DNA of 64,000 nucleotides from Lachnoclostridium sp. UBA2905 (GTDB taxonomy: Bacteria; Bacillota; Clostridia; Lachnospirales; Lachnospiraceae): positions 17,565 through 81,564 of the forward strand of contig DEDL01000018.1 in NCBI GenBank assembly GCA_002349525.1. Direction: 5' to 3'. This document shows positions 8,207 through 17,660 of the stretch, piece after piece. Both the position numbers and the translations under genes were made by a program. How positions within the stretch are numbered: the stretch's first letter is position 1; each line of letters opens with the position of its first letter. The notes beneath the pieces are model-generated. The model saw only the letters and a program-made list of their open reading frames with translations, had not been told where the DNA came from and made no database searches.

Positions 8207-8944
8207 ATGGAGAAAATTGTTAGTGTTAATGATGTTGTCATGGAATATGACTTAAACCGTGGCAAGGTCAGAAGTTTAAAAGAGAAAATGTATAATGCCC
8301 TTCATCCAAGTGATAATGATAAAACACTGTTTCGTGCACTTGATGGAGTCAGTTTTGAAGTGGAAAAGGGTGAGATATTCGGTATTATTGGTAACAATGG
8401 TGCCGGAAAGTCAACAATGCTTAAGCTGCTTGCAGGAATTATGCATCCAACAGGTGGTTCCATAAGTGTTAAAGGTTCGATAGCTCCAATGATCGAGCTT
8501 GGAACAGGATTTGACTTTGAACTTTCACCAGAGGAGAATATCCAGCTTAGCGGTTCAATACTTGGATATGACAGTAAGTTTTTGAAGGAAAAAGTACCTG
8601 ATATTTTTGATTTCTCGGAATTATGGGATTTTAGAGATGTGCCGGTTAAGTATTTTTCTTCTGGTATGGTTGCCAGACTTGCTTTTGCAATATCTACAAT
8701 CGTTATACCTGATGTTCTTATAGTTGATGAGATTTTATCAGTAGGAGATATGGCTTTCCAGCGAAAGAGTTATAAGAGAATGCTTGAGCTTATGGAAAGT
8801 GGAACTACAGTTGTATATGTATCCCATGATATTGATTCAATTTCAAGACTCTGCAACAGAGTAATGTGGCTTGAAAAAGGAAAAACAAAATGCATGGGTG
8901 AAGCTAAAGAAATATGTAAAATGTTTGTTGACAGCATGTCATAA
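8207..8944 (+). CDS. Polysaccharide ABC exporter, ATPase (Wzt/TagH type)
   Basis: The 245-residue ATPase partner of the preceding permease. Walker A is GNNGAGKST, the signature is the altered YFSSGMVARLAFAIS seen in Wzt/TagH/RgpD proteins (SSGM for LSGG), and Walker B is VLIVDEIL. It stops soon after the ATPase core, so it lacks the C-terminal glycan-binding domain of long Wzt proteins. Export is thus probably independent of a capped chain end. ATG at 8207 follows AAGGTGGAG; an upstream in-frame extension overlaps the permease and has no ribosome site. Confidence 0.92.
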   Translation: MEKIVSVNDVVMEYDLNRGKVRSLKEKMYNALHPSDNDKTLFRALDGVSFEVEKGEIFGIIGNNGAGKSTMLKLLAGIMHPTGGSISVKGSIAPMIELGTGFDFELSPEENIQLSGSILGYDSKFLKEKVPDIFDFSELWDFRDVPVKYFSSGMVARLAFAISTIVIPDVLIVDEILSVGDMAFQRKSYKRMLELMESGTTVVYVSHDIDSISRLCNRVMWLEKGKTKCMGEAKEICKMFVDSMS

Positions 8945-8960
8945 TTAGGAGGTAATTACA

Positions 8961-9797
8961 ATGAGTAAGATACTTGTAACAGGTGCAGGCGGATATATGG
9001 GAAGACATATCGTTACCAGTCTTCTTGATAAGGGTGCCGATATAATAGCAGTTGATTTTAATATTGATCTTATTGATGAGCGTGCAGATCGCAGAGTAGT
9101 TGATATTTTTTCAGGTGACGAGAATCTTTACGAAAAGCTTGGAAAACCTGATGTATGTCTTCACCTTGCATGGAAGGATGGATTTGTTCATAATTCAGAT
9201 GCACATATGGAGATGCTTTCTTCACATTACAAGTTTGTTAAATATATGGTTGAATCCGGCTGTAAGCAGATTGCAGTAATGGGAACAATGCACGAAGTTG
9301 GTTATTACGAAGGTGAAATTAATGAGGATACACCTTGTAATCCAATCAGCTTATATGGTATTGCAAAGGATGCATTAAGAAAGAGTCTTATTGCATATTC
9401 AGAGAAGAATGAATTTACACTTCAGTGGCTTCGTGCATATTATATTTATGGTGATGACAAGCGCAGCAATTCTATTTTCGCAAAAATTGTTGCAGCAGCT
9501 GAAGAGGGTAAGAAAACCTTCCCGCTTAATTCAGGTAAAAACAAGTATGACTTTATAACTGTAGATGAACTTGCTGACCAGATTAGCTCATGTGTAATGC
9601 AGAAAGAGGTTACAGGAATTATTAACTGTTGTTCAGGAAAGCCTGTAAGTCTTGGAGAAATGGTTGAATCATTTGTCAGGAACCACGGCTATGACCTTGA
9701 ACTTCAGTATGGTGTATTCCCTGACAGACCTTATGATTCACCTGCAATCTGGGGCAACAGTGAGAAAATCGAAAAGATTATGAATAATAGAAAATAA
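8961..9797 (+). CDS. NAD-dependent sugar-nucleotide epimerase/dehydratase
   Basis: A 278-residue extended short-chain dehydrogenase. The Rossmann motif GAGGYMG lies at the N-terminus and the YGIAKDALRK catalytic Tyr-Lys pair is present, preceded by MGTMHEVGYYEG in the place of the Ser/Thr strand. It probably modifies a nucleotide sugar for the adjacent exporter-linked polymer; reductase, 4-epimerase and dehydratase functions cannot be told apart from motifs. A strong TAGGAGG precedes the ATG. It sits between the ABC ATPase and the first RgpF-like gene with short gaps. Confidence 0.8.
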   Translation: MSKILVTGAGGYMGRHIVTSLLDKGADIIAVDFNIDLIDERADRRVVDIFSGDENLYEKLGKPDVCLHLAWKDGFVHNSDAHMEMLSSHYKFVKYMVESGCKQIAVMGTMHEVGYYEGEINEDTPCNPISLYGIAKDALRKSLIAYSEKNEFTLQWLRAYYIYGDDKRSNSIFAKIVAAAEEGKKTFPLNSGKNKYDFITVDELADQISSCVMQKEVTGIINCCSGKPVSLGEMVESFVRNHGYDLELQYGVFPDRPYDSPAIWGNSEKIEKIMNNRK

Positions 9798-9810
9798 TTG
9801 GAGGTTTCAC

Positions 9811-11661
9811 ATGAAAAGAGCAGCATTGTTCTTCATGTATGATAAACAGGGTGTTGTTGACAGATATGTTATAAACCTTCTTTGTGATATGAAAAATAAT
9901 TCAGATGCTCTCATTGTTGTTGTTAATGGAGAATTAACAAAACAGGGACGTGACATGATAGCACAGTATGCTGATAAGCTTATTTTCCGTGAGAATAAGG
10001 GATTTGATGTATGTGCTTATAAGTGTGGAATTGAGTATTTGACGAATAATGACTTAAGTAAATGGGATGAGCTTGTAATGTTTAACTTTACAAGCTTTGG
10101 TCCCGTTTATCCTTTTAAGGAAATGTTTGATGATATGGATAAAAGAAATGTTGATTTCTGGGGTATAACCATGCACTATGGCATGGAAACTGATCCATAT
10201 CACAGATGCAGATATAAGTGTATTCCGGAGCATATACAATCAAGCTTTATTGCTGTAAGAAGGAATATGCTTCTTAGTGAAGATTTTAAGAACTATTGGA
10301 ATAAGATGCCTGAAATCAAAGATTATATAGATGCCATAGTTAATCATGAGGCAGTATTTACAAAACATTTTACAGATCTTGGATATAAGGCAGATGTTTA
10401 TGTTGATACATTAGATCTAAAGGATATACATCCATATCCTTTAATGCTTATGCCACTAGAGCTTATAAAAAACAGGAAGTGTCCTGTATTTAAAAGAAAA
10501 ACCTTTTTTAATTATTATGATGAATTTCTTGATGTCAGTACAGGTGTCCAGGGAAAAGAACTTTACATGTATCTTAGGGATAATAAGCTTTATGACACTG
10601 ATCTGATATGGGAAAGCATATTACGAACAGCAAATATGTATGATATTAAAGAGCGCATGCAGTTGAATTATATCCTTGATGAAAATAAGGACATTAATTA
10701 CAACTCTTCTTTAAGCGTTGCCTTAATGATGCATATTTATTTTTATGATAAGATAGATTATTGTAAGAAGTATGCAAAGAGCATGCCTGTGGGAACAGAT
10801 ATATTAATATCTACGGACAGTAAAGAGAAAAAAGAAGCTATTGAGAAATCATTTCAAAGTCTGAAGGATTATAATGTAAAGGTTCTTCTTACCCAAAACA
10901 GGGGAAGAGATGTAAGTGCACTGCTTGTATGTTTTGCACCATATGTCAGTAATTATGATCTTATCTGCTTTGTTCATGACAAAAAAGCTACCCAGTCCAC
11001 ACCTTATCTTATTGGTGAGGAGTTTGGCTATCACTGTTTTGAAAATACTCTTGCCAGTAAGGAATATGTTAAACAGGTCATTAATTTATTTGAAAATGAA
11101 GCCAGGCTCGGTTTGTTAACACCGCCAACACCGCATCATGGTCCTTATTTTAAGACTATAGGTAATGAGTGGGTGGATAATTATGATAACACACTGGCTT
11201 TTATGGAAAAGTATGATATTAATGTTCCGATATCAAAGGATAAGCCATGTGTTGCACCTTATGGAACCTGCTTCTGGTTCAGGAGTAAGGCTTTAAAGGG
11301 AGCGTATGATCTGGGTCTTACCTATGATGATTTTACTAAGGAACCTATAGGAGCTAATGATGGGGACATTATGCATGTTATAGAAAGAATGTATCCGGTA
11401 TTTGCCCAGCAGGCCGGTTATTATTCAGCCTGGTGTATGACTAACAATTATGCCGAGGCAGAGATAAATAATCTGTATCATTGTTTAAGAGACTATAATA
11501 CTGATCTTTTTGGAAGATATGGTGTTGTTGAAAGAGATGTTTTACGTAGAAATATCCGTAATAAGGGTGGTATTGGTCTCAAAAACAGGCTACATGCCCT
11601 GTTAGGAGAAAAACTGTATACAAAATTGTGGAGCATTAAGGAAAAGATTAAAAACAGGTAG
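9811..11661 (+). CDS. RgpF-like rhamnan synthesis protein 1 (both halves intact)
   Basis: A 616-residue protein of the rhamnan synthesis F family (RgpF), involved in building rhamnose-rich cell wall polysaccharides in streptococci. It is a tandem of two related halves. The first (about 1-300) has FFMYDKQGVVDRYV, ENKGFDVCAYKCG (about 60-72) and the NFTSFGPVYP and HEAVFTKHF segments. The second (about 305-590) has NRGRDVSALL (about 362-371), FVHDKK (387-392), LLTPPTPHHGPY and YGTCFWFRSKAL. This is the only one of three paralogues here in which both halves keep these motifs. It is encoded between an epimerase and a pyruvyltransferase-like gene. Whether it is a glycosyltransferase itself is not shown by the sequence. 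Confidence 0.85.
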   Translation: MKRAALFFMYDKQGVVDRYVINLLCDMKNNSDALIVVVNGELTKQGRDMIAQYADKLIFRENKGFDVCAYKCGIEYLTNNDLSKWDELVMFNFTSFGPVYPFKEMFDDMDKRNVDFWGITMHYGMETDPYHRCRYKCIPEHIQSSFIAVRRNMLLSEDFKNYWNKMPEIKDYIDAIVNHEAVFTKHFTDLGYKADVYVDTLDLKDIHPYPLMLMPLELIKNRKCPVFKRKTFFNYYDEFLDVSTGVQGKELYMYLRDNKLYDTDLIWESILRTANMYDIKERMQLNYILDENKDINYNSSLSVALMMHIYFYDKIDYCKKYAKSMPVGTDILISTDSKEKKEAIEKSFQSLKDYNVKVLLTQNRGRDVSALLVCFAPYVSNYDLICFVHDKKATQSTPYLIGEEFGYHCFENTLASKEYVKQVINLFENEARLGLLTPPTPHHGPYFKTIGNEWVDNYDNTLAFMEKYDINVPISKDKPCVAPYGTCFWFRSKALKGAYDLGLTYDDFTKEPIGANDGDIMHVIERMYPVFAQQAGYYSAWCMTNNYAEAEINNLYHCLRDYNTDLFGRYGVVERDVLRRNIRNKGGIGLKNRLHALLGEKLYTKLWSIKEKIKNR

Positions 11662-11727
11662 CTGATGGAGACAGAGTGAAACGCTTGATAATAGGCTATG
11701 AAGAAATTTGATGTCAGGAGAGAACGT

Positions 11728-13002
11728 ATGGAAAGAATAGCATTATGTGGTTTTTTTGATCTGCCAAACTGTATTGACTATGGTCTTGTGGACTTATTTT
11801 CTAAGGCAGAAAACAGTGACGGTATCTATGAAATTGATGTTTACGGAGTTAAAGGCCTGCCGGGAAAAGTATATCCTGTAACAGAGCTTGAGAAGAGACA
11901 TCTGGATAATAATTATGATGCCATAGTTATTATGGGTGAAGGACTCATTTGCAGTAAAAACAGAGAAGATGATTATTCATCTTCAATGCTTTATCTGATT
12001 CCAGCCATGTTAAGTGATAAGTATGGAATAAAAATGATTATAAACTCAGCAGGAGTTGCAATGGATTCTGATGTCATTAGCGGATTATTTAGATCAGTGG
12101 CAGACAATTCAGAATATGTTTCTGTCAATTCATATGATGCATTTTTAAAGGCAAAGGACATGGGATATGATGAGAATCATGTGAAATTTGTTCCTGATTA
12201 TATGGTCCTCGCATCAGATTACTATAAAAAGGATGACATTAAGGAGCTTAAGAATAAATACATTACTGCAGATGAATATGTGGTAGTTAATTATGATAAG
12301 AATCTTAACGAGGAAATGTTAGATTCACTGGAAGAAAATATTAAGGGAATAATATTAGTTGGTGGACATGTGGTGCTCCTTCCGGTTTATCCTTCAAAAA
12401 ATGAAGCAGAGGTCTATAAGGAATTTGCTAAAAGATTTGATGACAGTGTTTCTCTTGTTGATGGTAACATTTCAATGGAAGAGCTTTGTGCTATAGTTGC
12501 CGGAGCAATGAAACTTATAACACAGAATATGCCTCTTGCAGCAATAGCCTATTCATATGGCGTTCAGGCATACTGTTATGATTTTGAGGGCAAAATATAT
12601 AACATTGATGATGATCTTTTTACACCTGCAAAGGAAAATGTAGAAAACATTAAAAAGTACATATCCAATGAAAAGAAACATAAGACAAGCATGATAAACA
12701 GTATTGCCGGATGCTTTTCCAATATAGATAATGGCTTCAGATGCAAGAATCTTGAAGACGAAAATAATACTATAAGAGGTCTTATGGAACTCTATAAGGC
12801 AAAGGCGGAAGACTTTGAAAATGAGCTTCATACAACTCAGGCTAACATGAAATACTTTAAGGCATCCTATGAGAATCTTTTACAGAAGTATGATGCCGAT
12901 ATACAGGAAAAAAATAATGCTATATCAAAAGTTAACAGAAAGTTATATGAAATCGAAAACAGTAAGGCATATAAGCTTTCCAAAAAGTTCGTTAAGGAGT
13001 AA
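11728..13002 (+). CDS. Polysaccharide pyruvyltransferase-like protein with coiled-coil tail
   Basis: A 424-residue protein. The first 330 residues resemble polysaccharide pyruvyltransferases: ALCGFFDLPNCIDYGLVDL (compare the GxxxxxNxGD start of the family), DAIVIMGEGLI, MIINSAGVAM and a VPDYMVLAS segment. Several family residues look changed (for example GEG where GGG is usual), so activity is uncertain. The last 70 residues are a charged helix rich in Glu, Lys and Asn, probably coiled coil, ending NSKAYKLSKKF as seen at the ends of many polysaccharide glycosyltransferases. ATG 11728 follows AGGAGA by 6 bases and is preferred over ATG 11698. It is 3 bases from the next gene. Confidence 0.6.
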   Translation: MERIALCGFFDLPNCIDYGLVDLFSKAENSDGIYEIDVYGVKGLPGKVYPVTELEKRHLDNNYDAIVIMGEGLICSKNREDDYSSSMLYLIPAMLSDKYGIKMIINSAGVAMDSDVISGLFRSVADNSEYVSVNSYDAFLKAKDMGYDENHVKFVPDYMVLASDYYKKDDIKELKNKYITADEYVVVNYDKNLNEEMLDSLEENIKGIILVGGHVVLLPVYPSKNEAEVYKEFAKRFDDSVSLVDGNISMEELCAIVAGAMKLITQNMPLAAIAYSYGVQAYCYDFEGKIYNIDDDLFTPAKENVENIKKYISNEKKHKTSMINSIAGCFSNIDNGFRCKNLEDENNTIRGLMELYKAKAEDFENELHTTQANMKYFKASYENLLQKYDADIQEKNNAISKVNRKLYEIENSKAYKLSKKFVKE

Positions 13003-13005
13003 ATT

Positions 13006-14673
13006 ATGAATAATAATGCACTTATAATATATGTTGAAGATTATTTTACAAAAATAGAAGATAGTCTGAAATACATCCTTAAAGCATTTGCAAACAGAAC
13101 ATGTAAGACAGTAATTATTGGTAATAACATTAATGGAGACCTTATTTTAAAAGATTATTCTGATGCTGTGATTATTCCGGGAAGCAATCAGGGATTAATG
13201 GCTGAAGCTGAAAGGTATATTTCCATGAACAGGGATATCTGTAAATGCGAAAATATATATCTTATGTCTTCATCACTTGCAGGACCTGTATGTGATATAA
13301 ATACTATGCTTGATAAAATGGCTGAGCATGACTGTTCTATCATGAATAAGAAAAATGTAAGATTTGTAGCTGTTAAGGGAAGTCTTGTAAATGAAACTAT
13401 TTCATTAATGGGGCTTGTAAATAACTGTGAAAATATATATTCAGATACAGATCTTATGCTTGAGCCATATACTGCTGTATCAAGGGACAGGGTTCCTTTT
13501 GTGGATATGTATGCATTCGTCCAGGAAACAAGCGATGTGCTTAAGTTTTCAGCTGGTGAAGATATTGCAAGGGTAATGGATTATATTAAGAACAGTTCAG
13601 AATATGATGAAAATATTATATGGGATAATATATTAAGAGACGGTCATATGAGTGACGTAGTGTATAATCTTAAGTTAGACTATGTTCTTTCAGCAGATAT
13701 GTCAAAGAATATACCGGATCGTAAGATTGCCATGATTCTTCATATTTATTATTCAGACCTGGCACCAAGGTGCTTTGAATATGCTAAATCCATGCCACAG
13801 ATAAGTGATATATATATTACAACTGATACCAAGGAAAAGTGCGAAGAATTCAAGAAGCTTTTCATGCAGGGCAACTTCAATAAGGTTGAATCAATACTTA
13901 TTGAAAACCGCGGCAGGAATGTAAGTGCCCTTTTAACAGGTGCCAAAAAGATAGTTAATAATTATGATTATGTTTTATTTGTTCATGATAAAAAGGTTGA
14001 ACACATGGATAATCGAATTAAAGGTGAATCATTTGCATACAAATGCTTTGATAATCTCTTAGACAGCAGGGATTACGTCAATAATATTATTAATACATTT
14101 GAGGCAAATGAGCGACTTGGTCTTTTATGTCCACCACCACCAAATCATGCGGACTATTATCCAACTCTTGGTTATTTTGACTGGGGAATGAACTATGGCA
14201 ATACCTTCGAGCTTAAGGAAAAGCTTGGTCTTAAGGTTAAACTTGACTGGTCAAAGGAGCCAATATCTCCACTTGGAACAATGTTCTGGTTCAGACCTAA
14301 GGCAATGAAGCTTTTGTTTGATAAGGACTGGAAATATGAAGATTTTCCACCTGAGCCTAATGGAATAGATGGAACACTGCTTCATGCCATTGAGAGAATA
14401 TATTCATACATTGTTCAGGAATCAGGTTATTATCCTGCATGGGTTATGAGCGAGAGAAATGCAGGAATGGAAATGTGTAATCTCTATTATATGATCAAGA
14501 AACTTGACAAGAAAGTATTTAATGTATATGGAGCAGCTGCGTTTAATCCGCTTTGTGACAGCATTGAAAATGGTAATCAGAATGCTGAATATATCAGAAG
14601 TATTAGTACATGTAAATTTATAAGATACAAATTGTCAGGTATATATCACAGACTGTTTGGAAAGAAGGAATGA
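13006..14673 (+). CDS. RgpF-like protein 2 (N-terminal half degenerate)
   Basis: A 555-residue paralogue of the gene at 9811. The C-terminal half is well kept: NRGRNVSALL (about 301-310), FVHDKK (325-330), LLCPPPPNHADYYPTLG and LGTMFWFRPKAM. In the N-terminal half the signature seen in the other two copies is replaced by SNQGLMAEAERY (about 60-71), and the NFT and HEAVFTKHF segments are not recognisable. The half is also shorter. It is packed tightly between neighbours (3 bases upstream, 1 base downstream), so it is expressed with them. One half probably acts in complex with the paralogues; that is inference. Confidence 0.78.
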   Translation: MNNNALIIYVEDYFTKIEDSLKYILKAFANRTCKTVIIGNNINGDLILKDYSDAVIIPGSNQGLMAEAERYISMNRDICKCENIYLMSSSLAGPVCDINTMLDKMAEHDCSIMNKKNVRFVAVKGSLVNETISLMGLVNNCENIYSDTDLMLEPYTAVSRDRVPFVDMYAFVQETSDVLKFSAGEDIARVMDYIKNSSEYDENIIWDNILRDGHMSDVVYNLKLDYVLSADMSKNIPDRKIAMILHIYYSDLAPRCFEYAKSMPQISDIYITTDTKEKCEEFKKLFMQGNFNKVESILIENRGRNVSALLTGAKKIVNNYDYVLFVHDKKVEHMDNRIKGESFAYKCFDNLLDSRDYVNNIINTFEANERLGLLCPPPPNHADYYPTLGYFDWGMNYGNTFELKEKLGLKVKLDWSKEPISPLGTMFWFRPKAMKLLFDKDWKYEDFPPEPNGIDGTLLHAIERIYSYIVQESGYYPAWVMSERNAGMEMCNLYYMIKKLDKKVFNVYGAAAFNPLCDSIENGNQNAEYIRSISTCKFIRYKLSGIYHRLFGKKE

Positions 14674-14674
14674 A

Positions 14675-16570
14675 ATGATATTACAAAAGGGAAAGAATAA
14701 CAGACTTCTTATTTATTTCTTTTATGATAAAGCGGGAGTTGTTGACGACTATATCGTATATATGCTTCAGAAAATGAAGCCTAATGTTAAAGACATAATA
14801 TTTGTGTCAAATGGAAAGATGACAGAGGATTCTGTTAAGAAGGTAGAACCATTAGTTAATCATATTATCCAGCGTAAAAACGAGGGAATGGACGTTATGG
14901 CATATAAAGCTGCCATAGATTATGCAGGATATGAGAAGATAAGAGAATATGATGAACTTATAATGATGAACTTTACTATTATGGGTCCTGTTACATCATT
15001 AGAGGAAATGTTTGAAACAATGGATGCAAAGGATGTGGATTACTGGGGACTTACCCTCTTCCATGGCTGTGATGGTGATCCATTTGGTTCAAACTGTGAA
15101 TATGGCTATCTTCCAATGCATATACAGTCACATTTTATAACAGTAAGAAAGAGTCTCTTAGATACAGATGATTTTGTTAATTACTGGGAATCAAGACCGG
15201 AAATCAAGTATTACAGTGAGGCTATTGGAAAGCATGAGGCTGTTTTCACAAAGCATTTTGCAGATAAGGGTTATAAGTGGGATGTGTATTCTGATACAAG
15301 AGACTGCATGGATTATACAGACCTGCCTATCATTTCAATGCCTGTAAAGCTTATTAGAGATAAAAAATGTCCAATATTCAAAAGAAGAAATTTCTTCCAG
15401 GAATACTTTGACATAATGAATAAGTCCACAGGAGAGATTGAAAGAGAGCTGTACGAATATCTTATAAATAATACAGATTATGACGTCAATCTTATATGGG
15501 ACAATATGTTAAGAGTACAGAATATTGCTGATATTAAGAAGGCAGTACAGCTTAACTATGTTTTAAGCTCTAAAGCTCTTGAAAATAATGAGCTTAAGCT
15601 TAATAAAGTTTTATTTATTGTATTTGTATCAGATTTGAGACATATGTATCCTAATATGGAATATCTTAAAAATATACCAAAGGAAGCAGATATATGTGTA
15701 TTTGCCGCTTCAAAGGAAATAGAGGATGCATTTAACAAATATTATAATCCTGATAACAGAGCTAAGGTAATTGTAAATCGTGGTATAGAAGATGTTGTTA
15801 CGAGAATCGGCCTTGCAAAAAATGAAATAGGTGATTATGAATACGTATGTTTTCTTAACGATTTCAGAGCTAAAATGCTTGAATTCGATTCAGTTAACGA
15901 GTCATTTTTATATAGATGCTATAGCTCTCTTGTAATAAATGATACATTTGTTAAGAATGTCATCAATAAGTTTGAAAACAATGAAAGACTTGGAGTAATG
16001 GTTCCACCTCCACCAAATCATGCGGATTATTTCCCAACACTGGGTTGCTTTGACTGGGGTGACAACTTTGATGAGACAAAGGATATTGCAAAGCTTCTTA
16101 ATCTTAAGGTTGACATAAACAGAAACAAAGAGCCGGTTGCAGCATATGGACATATGTTTTTTGCAAGAACTGATGCAATCAGGAAGATCTTTGATGAAAA
16201 AATACTTGAATACAAGACAGGGGATAACTCTGAGCTTGCATTTGAAAGAATATATGCATTTGTTGCGCAGGATGCCGGATATTATACAGCTTCACTTATG
16301 TCAGATTCTTTTGCTGAAATTGAGACAACTAATCTTCAGTATATGATGACAGAAGTTAATAAGCAGGGCTTTGCCTTATTTGGTATACAGAGTCATTTTG
16401 AATATGTAAATAAAATGAGAGAATTCTTAGATGTATACGGTGATTGTGATCCATCATCAATAGAAGTAAGAATAATAAGAATTATCAGAAGAATCATTCC
16501 AAGGAAGATGATGGGAAAGATTGTTCGTAAAATAATATCTTTATTTAGGAGAAATCAGGAGAGAAATTAA
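14675..16570 (+). CDS. RgpF-like protein 3 (C-terminal half degenerate)
   Basis: A 631-residue paralogue with the reverse pattern to its upstream neighbour. The N-terminal half is intact: FFYDKAGVVDDYIV, KNEGMDVMAYKAA (about 67-79), NFTIMGPV and HEAVFTKHF. In the C-terminal half NRGRDVSALL has become NRGIEDVVTRIG and FVHDKK has become FLNDFRAK, while VMVPPPPNHADYFPTLG remains. The C-terminus ends in a basic stretch (RIIRRIIPRKMMGKIVRK). ATG 14675 follows AAGAAGGA by 5 bases, one base after the upstream stop. Its stop overlaps the start of the acyltransferase gene (TAATG). Confidence 0.8.
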   Translation: MILQKGKNNRLLIYFFYDKAGVVDDYIVYMLQKMKPNVKDIIFVSNGKMTEDSVKKVEPLVNHIIQRKNEGMDVMAYKAAIDYAGYEKIREYDELIMMNFTIMGPVTSLEEMFETMDAKDVDYWGLTLFHGCDGDPFGSNCEYGYLPMHIQSHFITVRKSLLDTDDFVNYWESRPEIKYYSEAIGKHEAVFTKHFADKGYKWDVYSDTRDCMDYTDLPIISMPVKLIRDKKCPIFKRRNFFQEYFDIMNKSTGEIERELYEYLINNTDYDVNLIWDNMLRVQNIADIKKAVQLNYVLSSKALENNELKLNKVLFIVFVSDLRHMYPNMEYLKNIPKEADICVFAASKEIEDAFNKYYNPDNRAKVIVNRGIEDVVTRIGLAKNEIGDYEYVCFLNDFRAKMLEFDSVNESFLYRCYSSLVINDTFVKNVINKFENNERLGVMVPPPPNHADYFPTLGCFDWGDNFDETKDIAKLLNLKVDINRNKEPVAAYGHMFFARTDAIRKIFDEKILEYKTGDNSELAFERIYAFVAQDAGYYTASLMSDSFAEIETTNLQYMMTEVNKQGFALFGIQSHFEYVNKMREFLDVYGDCDPSSIEVRIIRIIRRIIPRKMMGKIVRKIISLFRRNQERN

Positions 16571-17622
16571 TGCCAAGAGAGAGATTGTTTTATCTGGATT
16601 TTATCAGGGCAATTGCTGCAATTGCAATTGTAATTACACATTATAATGCTACATTCCTGTATATGGATCCACCTATAACTAATTGTTATGTTATTGATGC
16701 CTATGTTTTTAATGTATATATTGGAAGCTTTGGTGTATCACTTTTTCTGATAATATCAGGAGCAGCACTGATGTTTGTATATGGTAAGGGGCTTAACCTT
16801 AAGAAGTTTTATTTTAAGAGGTTTAAATCCCTGTATCCTATGTTCTGGATTGCATATGCTGTTTCATTTTTATACATTTACGTATACAACAGAAGCTGGG
16901 AATATACAACAATTCCTAAGAAGAATATGCTTCTTACACTTATTGGAATGGATGGGTATCTGGCAGATTTGCTGCCAACATTTTATCTTGTTGGAGAGTG
17001 GTTCCTTGGTTTTATTGTAATATTTTATATTATATTTCCACTCCTTAGATTTCTTATCGAAAAACAGCCGGTACTGCTTGCAATTGGCTGCCTTGTAATA
17101 TATGCTCTTTTGATGTGGAAGTATCCAATGAAGCTTTATGCATCAAAAAATATATTAGTAAGACTTCCAGAATTATTATTTGGAATGTACTTCATAAAAT
17201 ATATTAAAAAATCCAATTTAATAATGGCTGTCTGTGGTCTTTTGGTATTAATATGCAACCAGATTTTTAAGCCTGAATGGTCTCAGGATATTCAGACAAC
17301 TTATATTGGAATTGCTTCATTTCTGGTACTTGTATATGTGGCAGGATTTGTTAAGAATAAAAATGTTCATGCTATATGTGCATGGATCAGCAAATATTCT
17401 TATGCTATTTTCCTTACCCATCACATAACCATTTTTGTGTTTATGGGCAAGTTCAATCTTACATCAATGGTTCATCTGGAAAGCTACATGGTATTTTTCG
17501 GATTGTGCTTTGTAATTGCAGTTTCCTCTGTGATACTCTTTATTGTTGATAAGTATGTTGAAAAGTTTTTTGCGCTTATTTGTGGGAAAATAAGAAAAAA
17601 TAATAATGTTGAAAATGTATAG
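16570..17622 (+). CDS. Acyltransferase 3 family membrane protein
   Basis: A 350-residue integral membrane protein with about ten helices. The start RERLFYLDFIRAIAAIAIVITHY carries the D-x-x-R and conserved His of acyltransferase family 3 (OafA/WecH/Oac type), which move acetyl or other acyl groups to sugars on the outer face of the membrane. No SGNH domain is attached. The start overlaps the previous stop by one base, showing translational coupling with the RgpF-like series. It probably O-acylates the polymer made here. Confidence 0.87.
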   Translation: MPRERLFYLDFIRAIAAIAIVITHYNATFLYMDPPITNCYVIDAYVFNVYIGSFGVSLFLIISGAALMFVYGKGLNLKKFYFKRFKSLYPMFWIAYAVSFLYIYVYNRSWEYTTIPKKNMLLTLIGMDGYLADLLPTFYLVGEWFLGFIVIFYIIFPLLRFLIEKQPVLLAIGCLVIYALLMWKYPMKLYASKNILVRLPELLFGMYFIKYIKKSNLIMAVCGLLVLICNQIFKPEWSQDIQTTYIGIASFLVLVYVAGFVKNKNVHAICAWISKYSYAIFLTHHITIFVFMGKFNLTSMVHLESYMVFFGLCFVIAVSSVILFIVDKYVEKFFALICGKIRKNNNVENV

Positions 17623-17660
17623 CCTTTTGACAGGGCTTAGTGAAAGGGATGATTGTTGTT

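Noticed and set aside
13006..14673. RgpF-like protein 2 as a pseudogene
   Set aside because: The frame is intact, tightly packed and the C-terminal half is well conserved, so it is probably a working, specialised protein.
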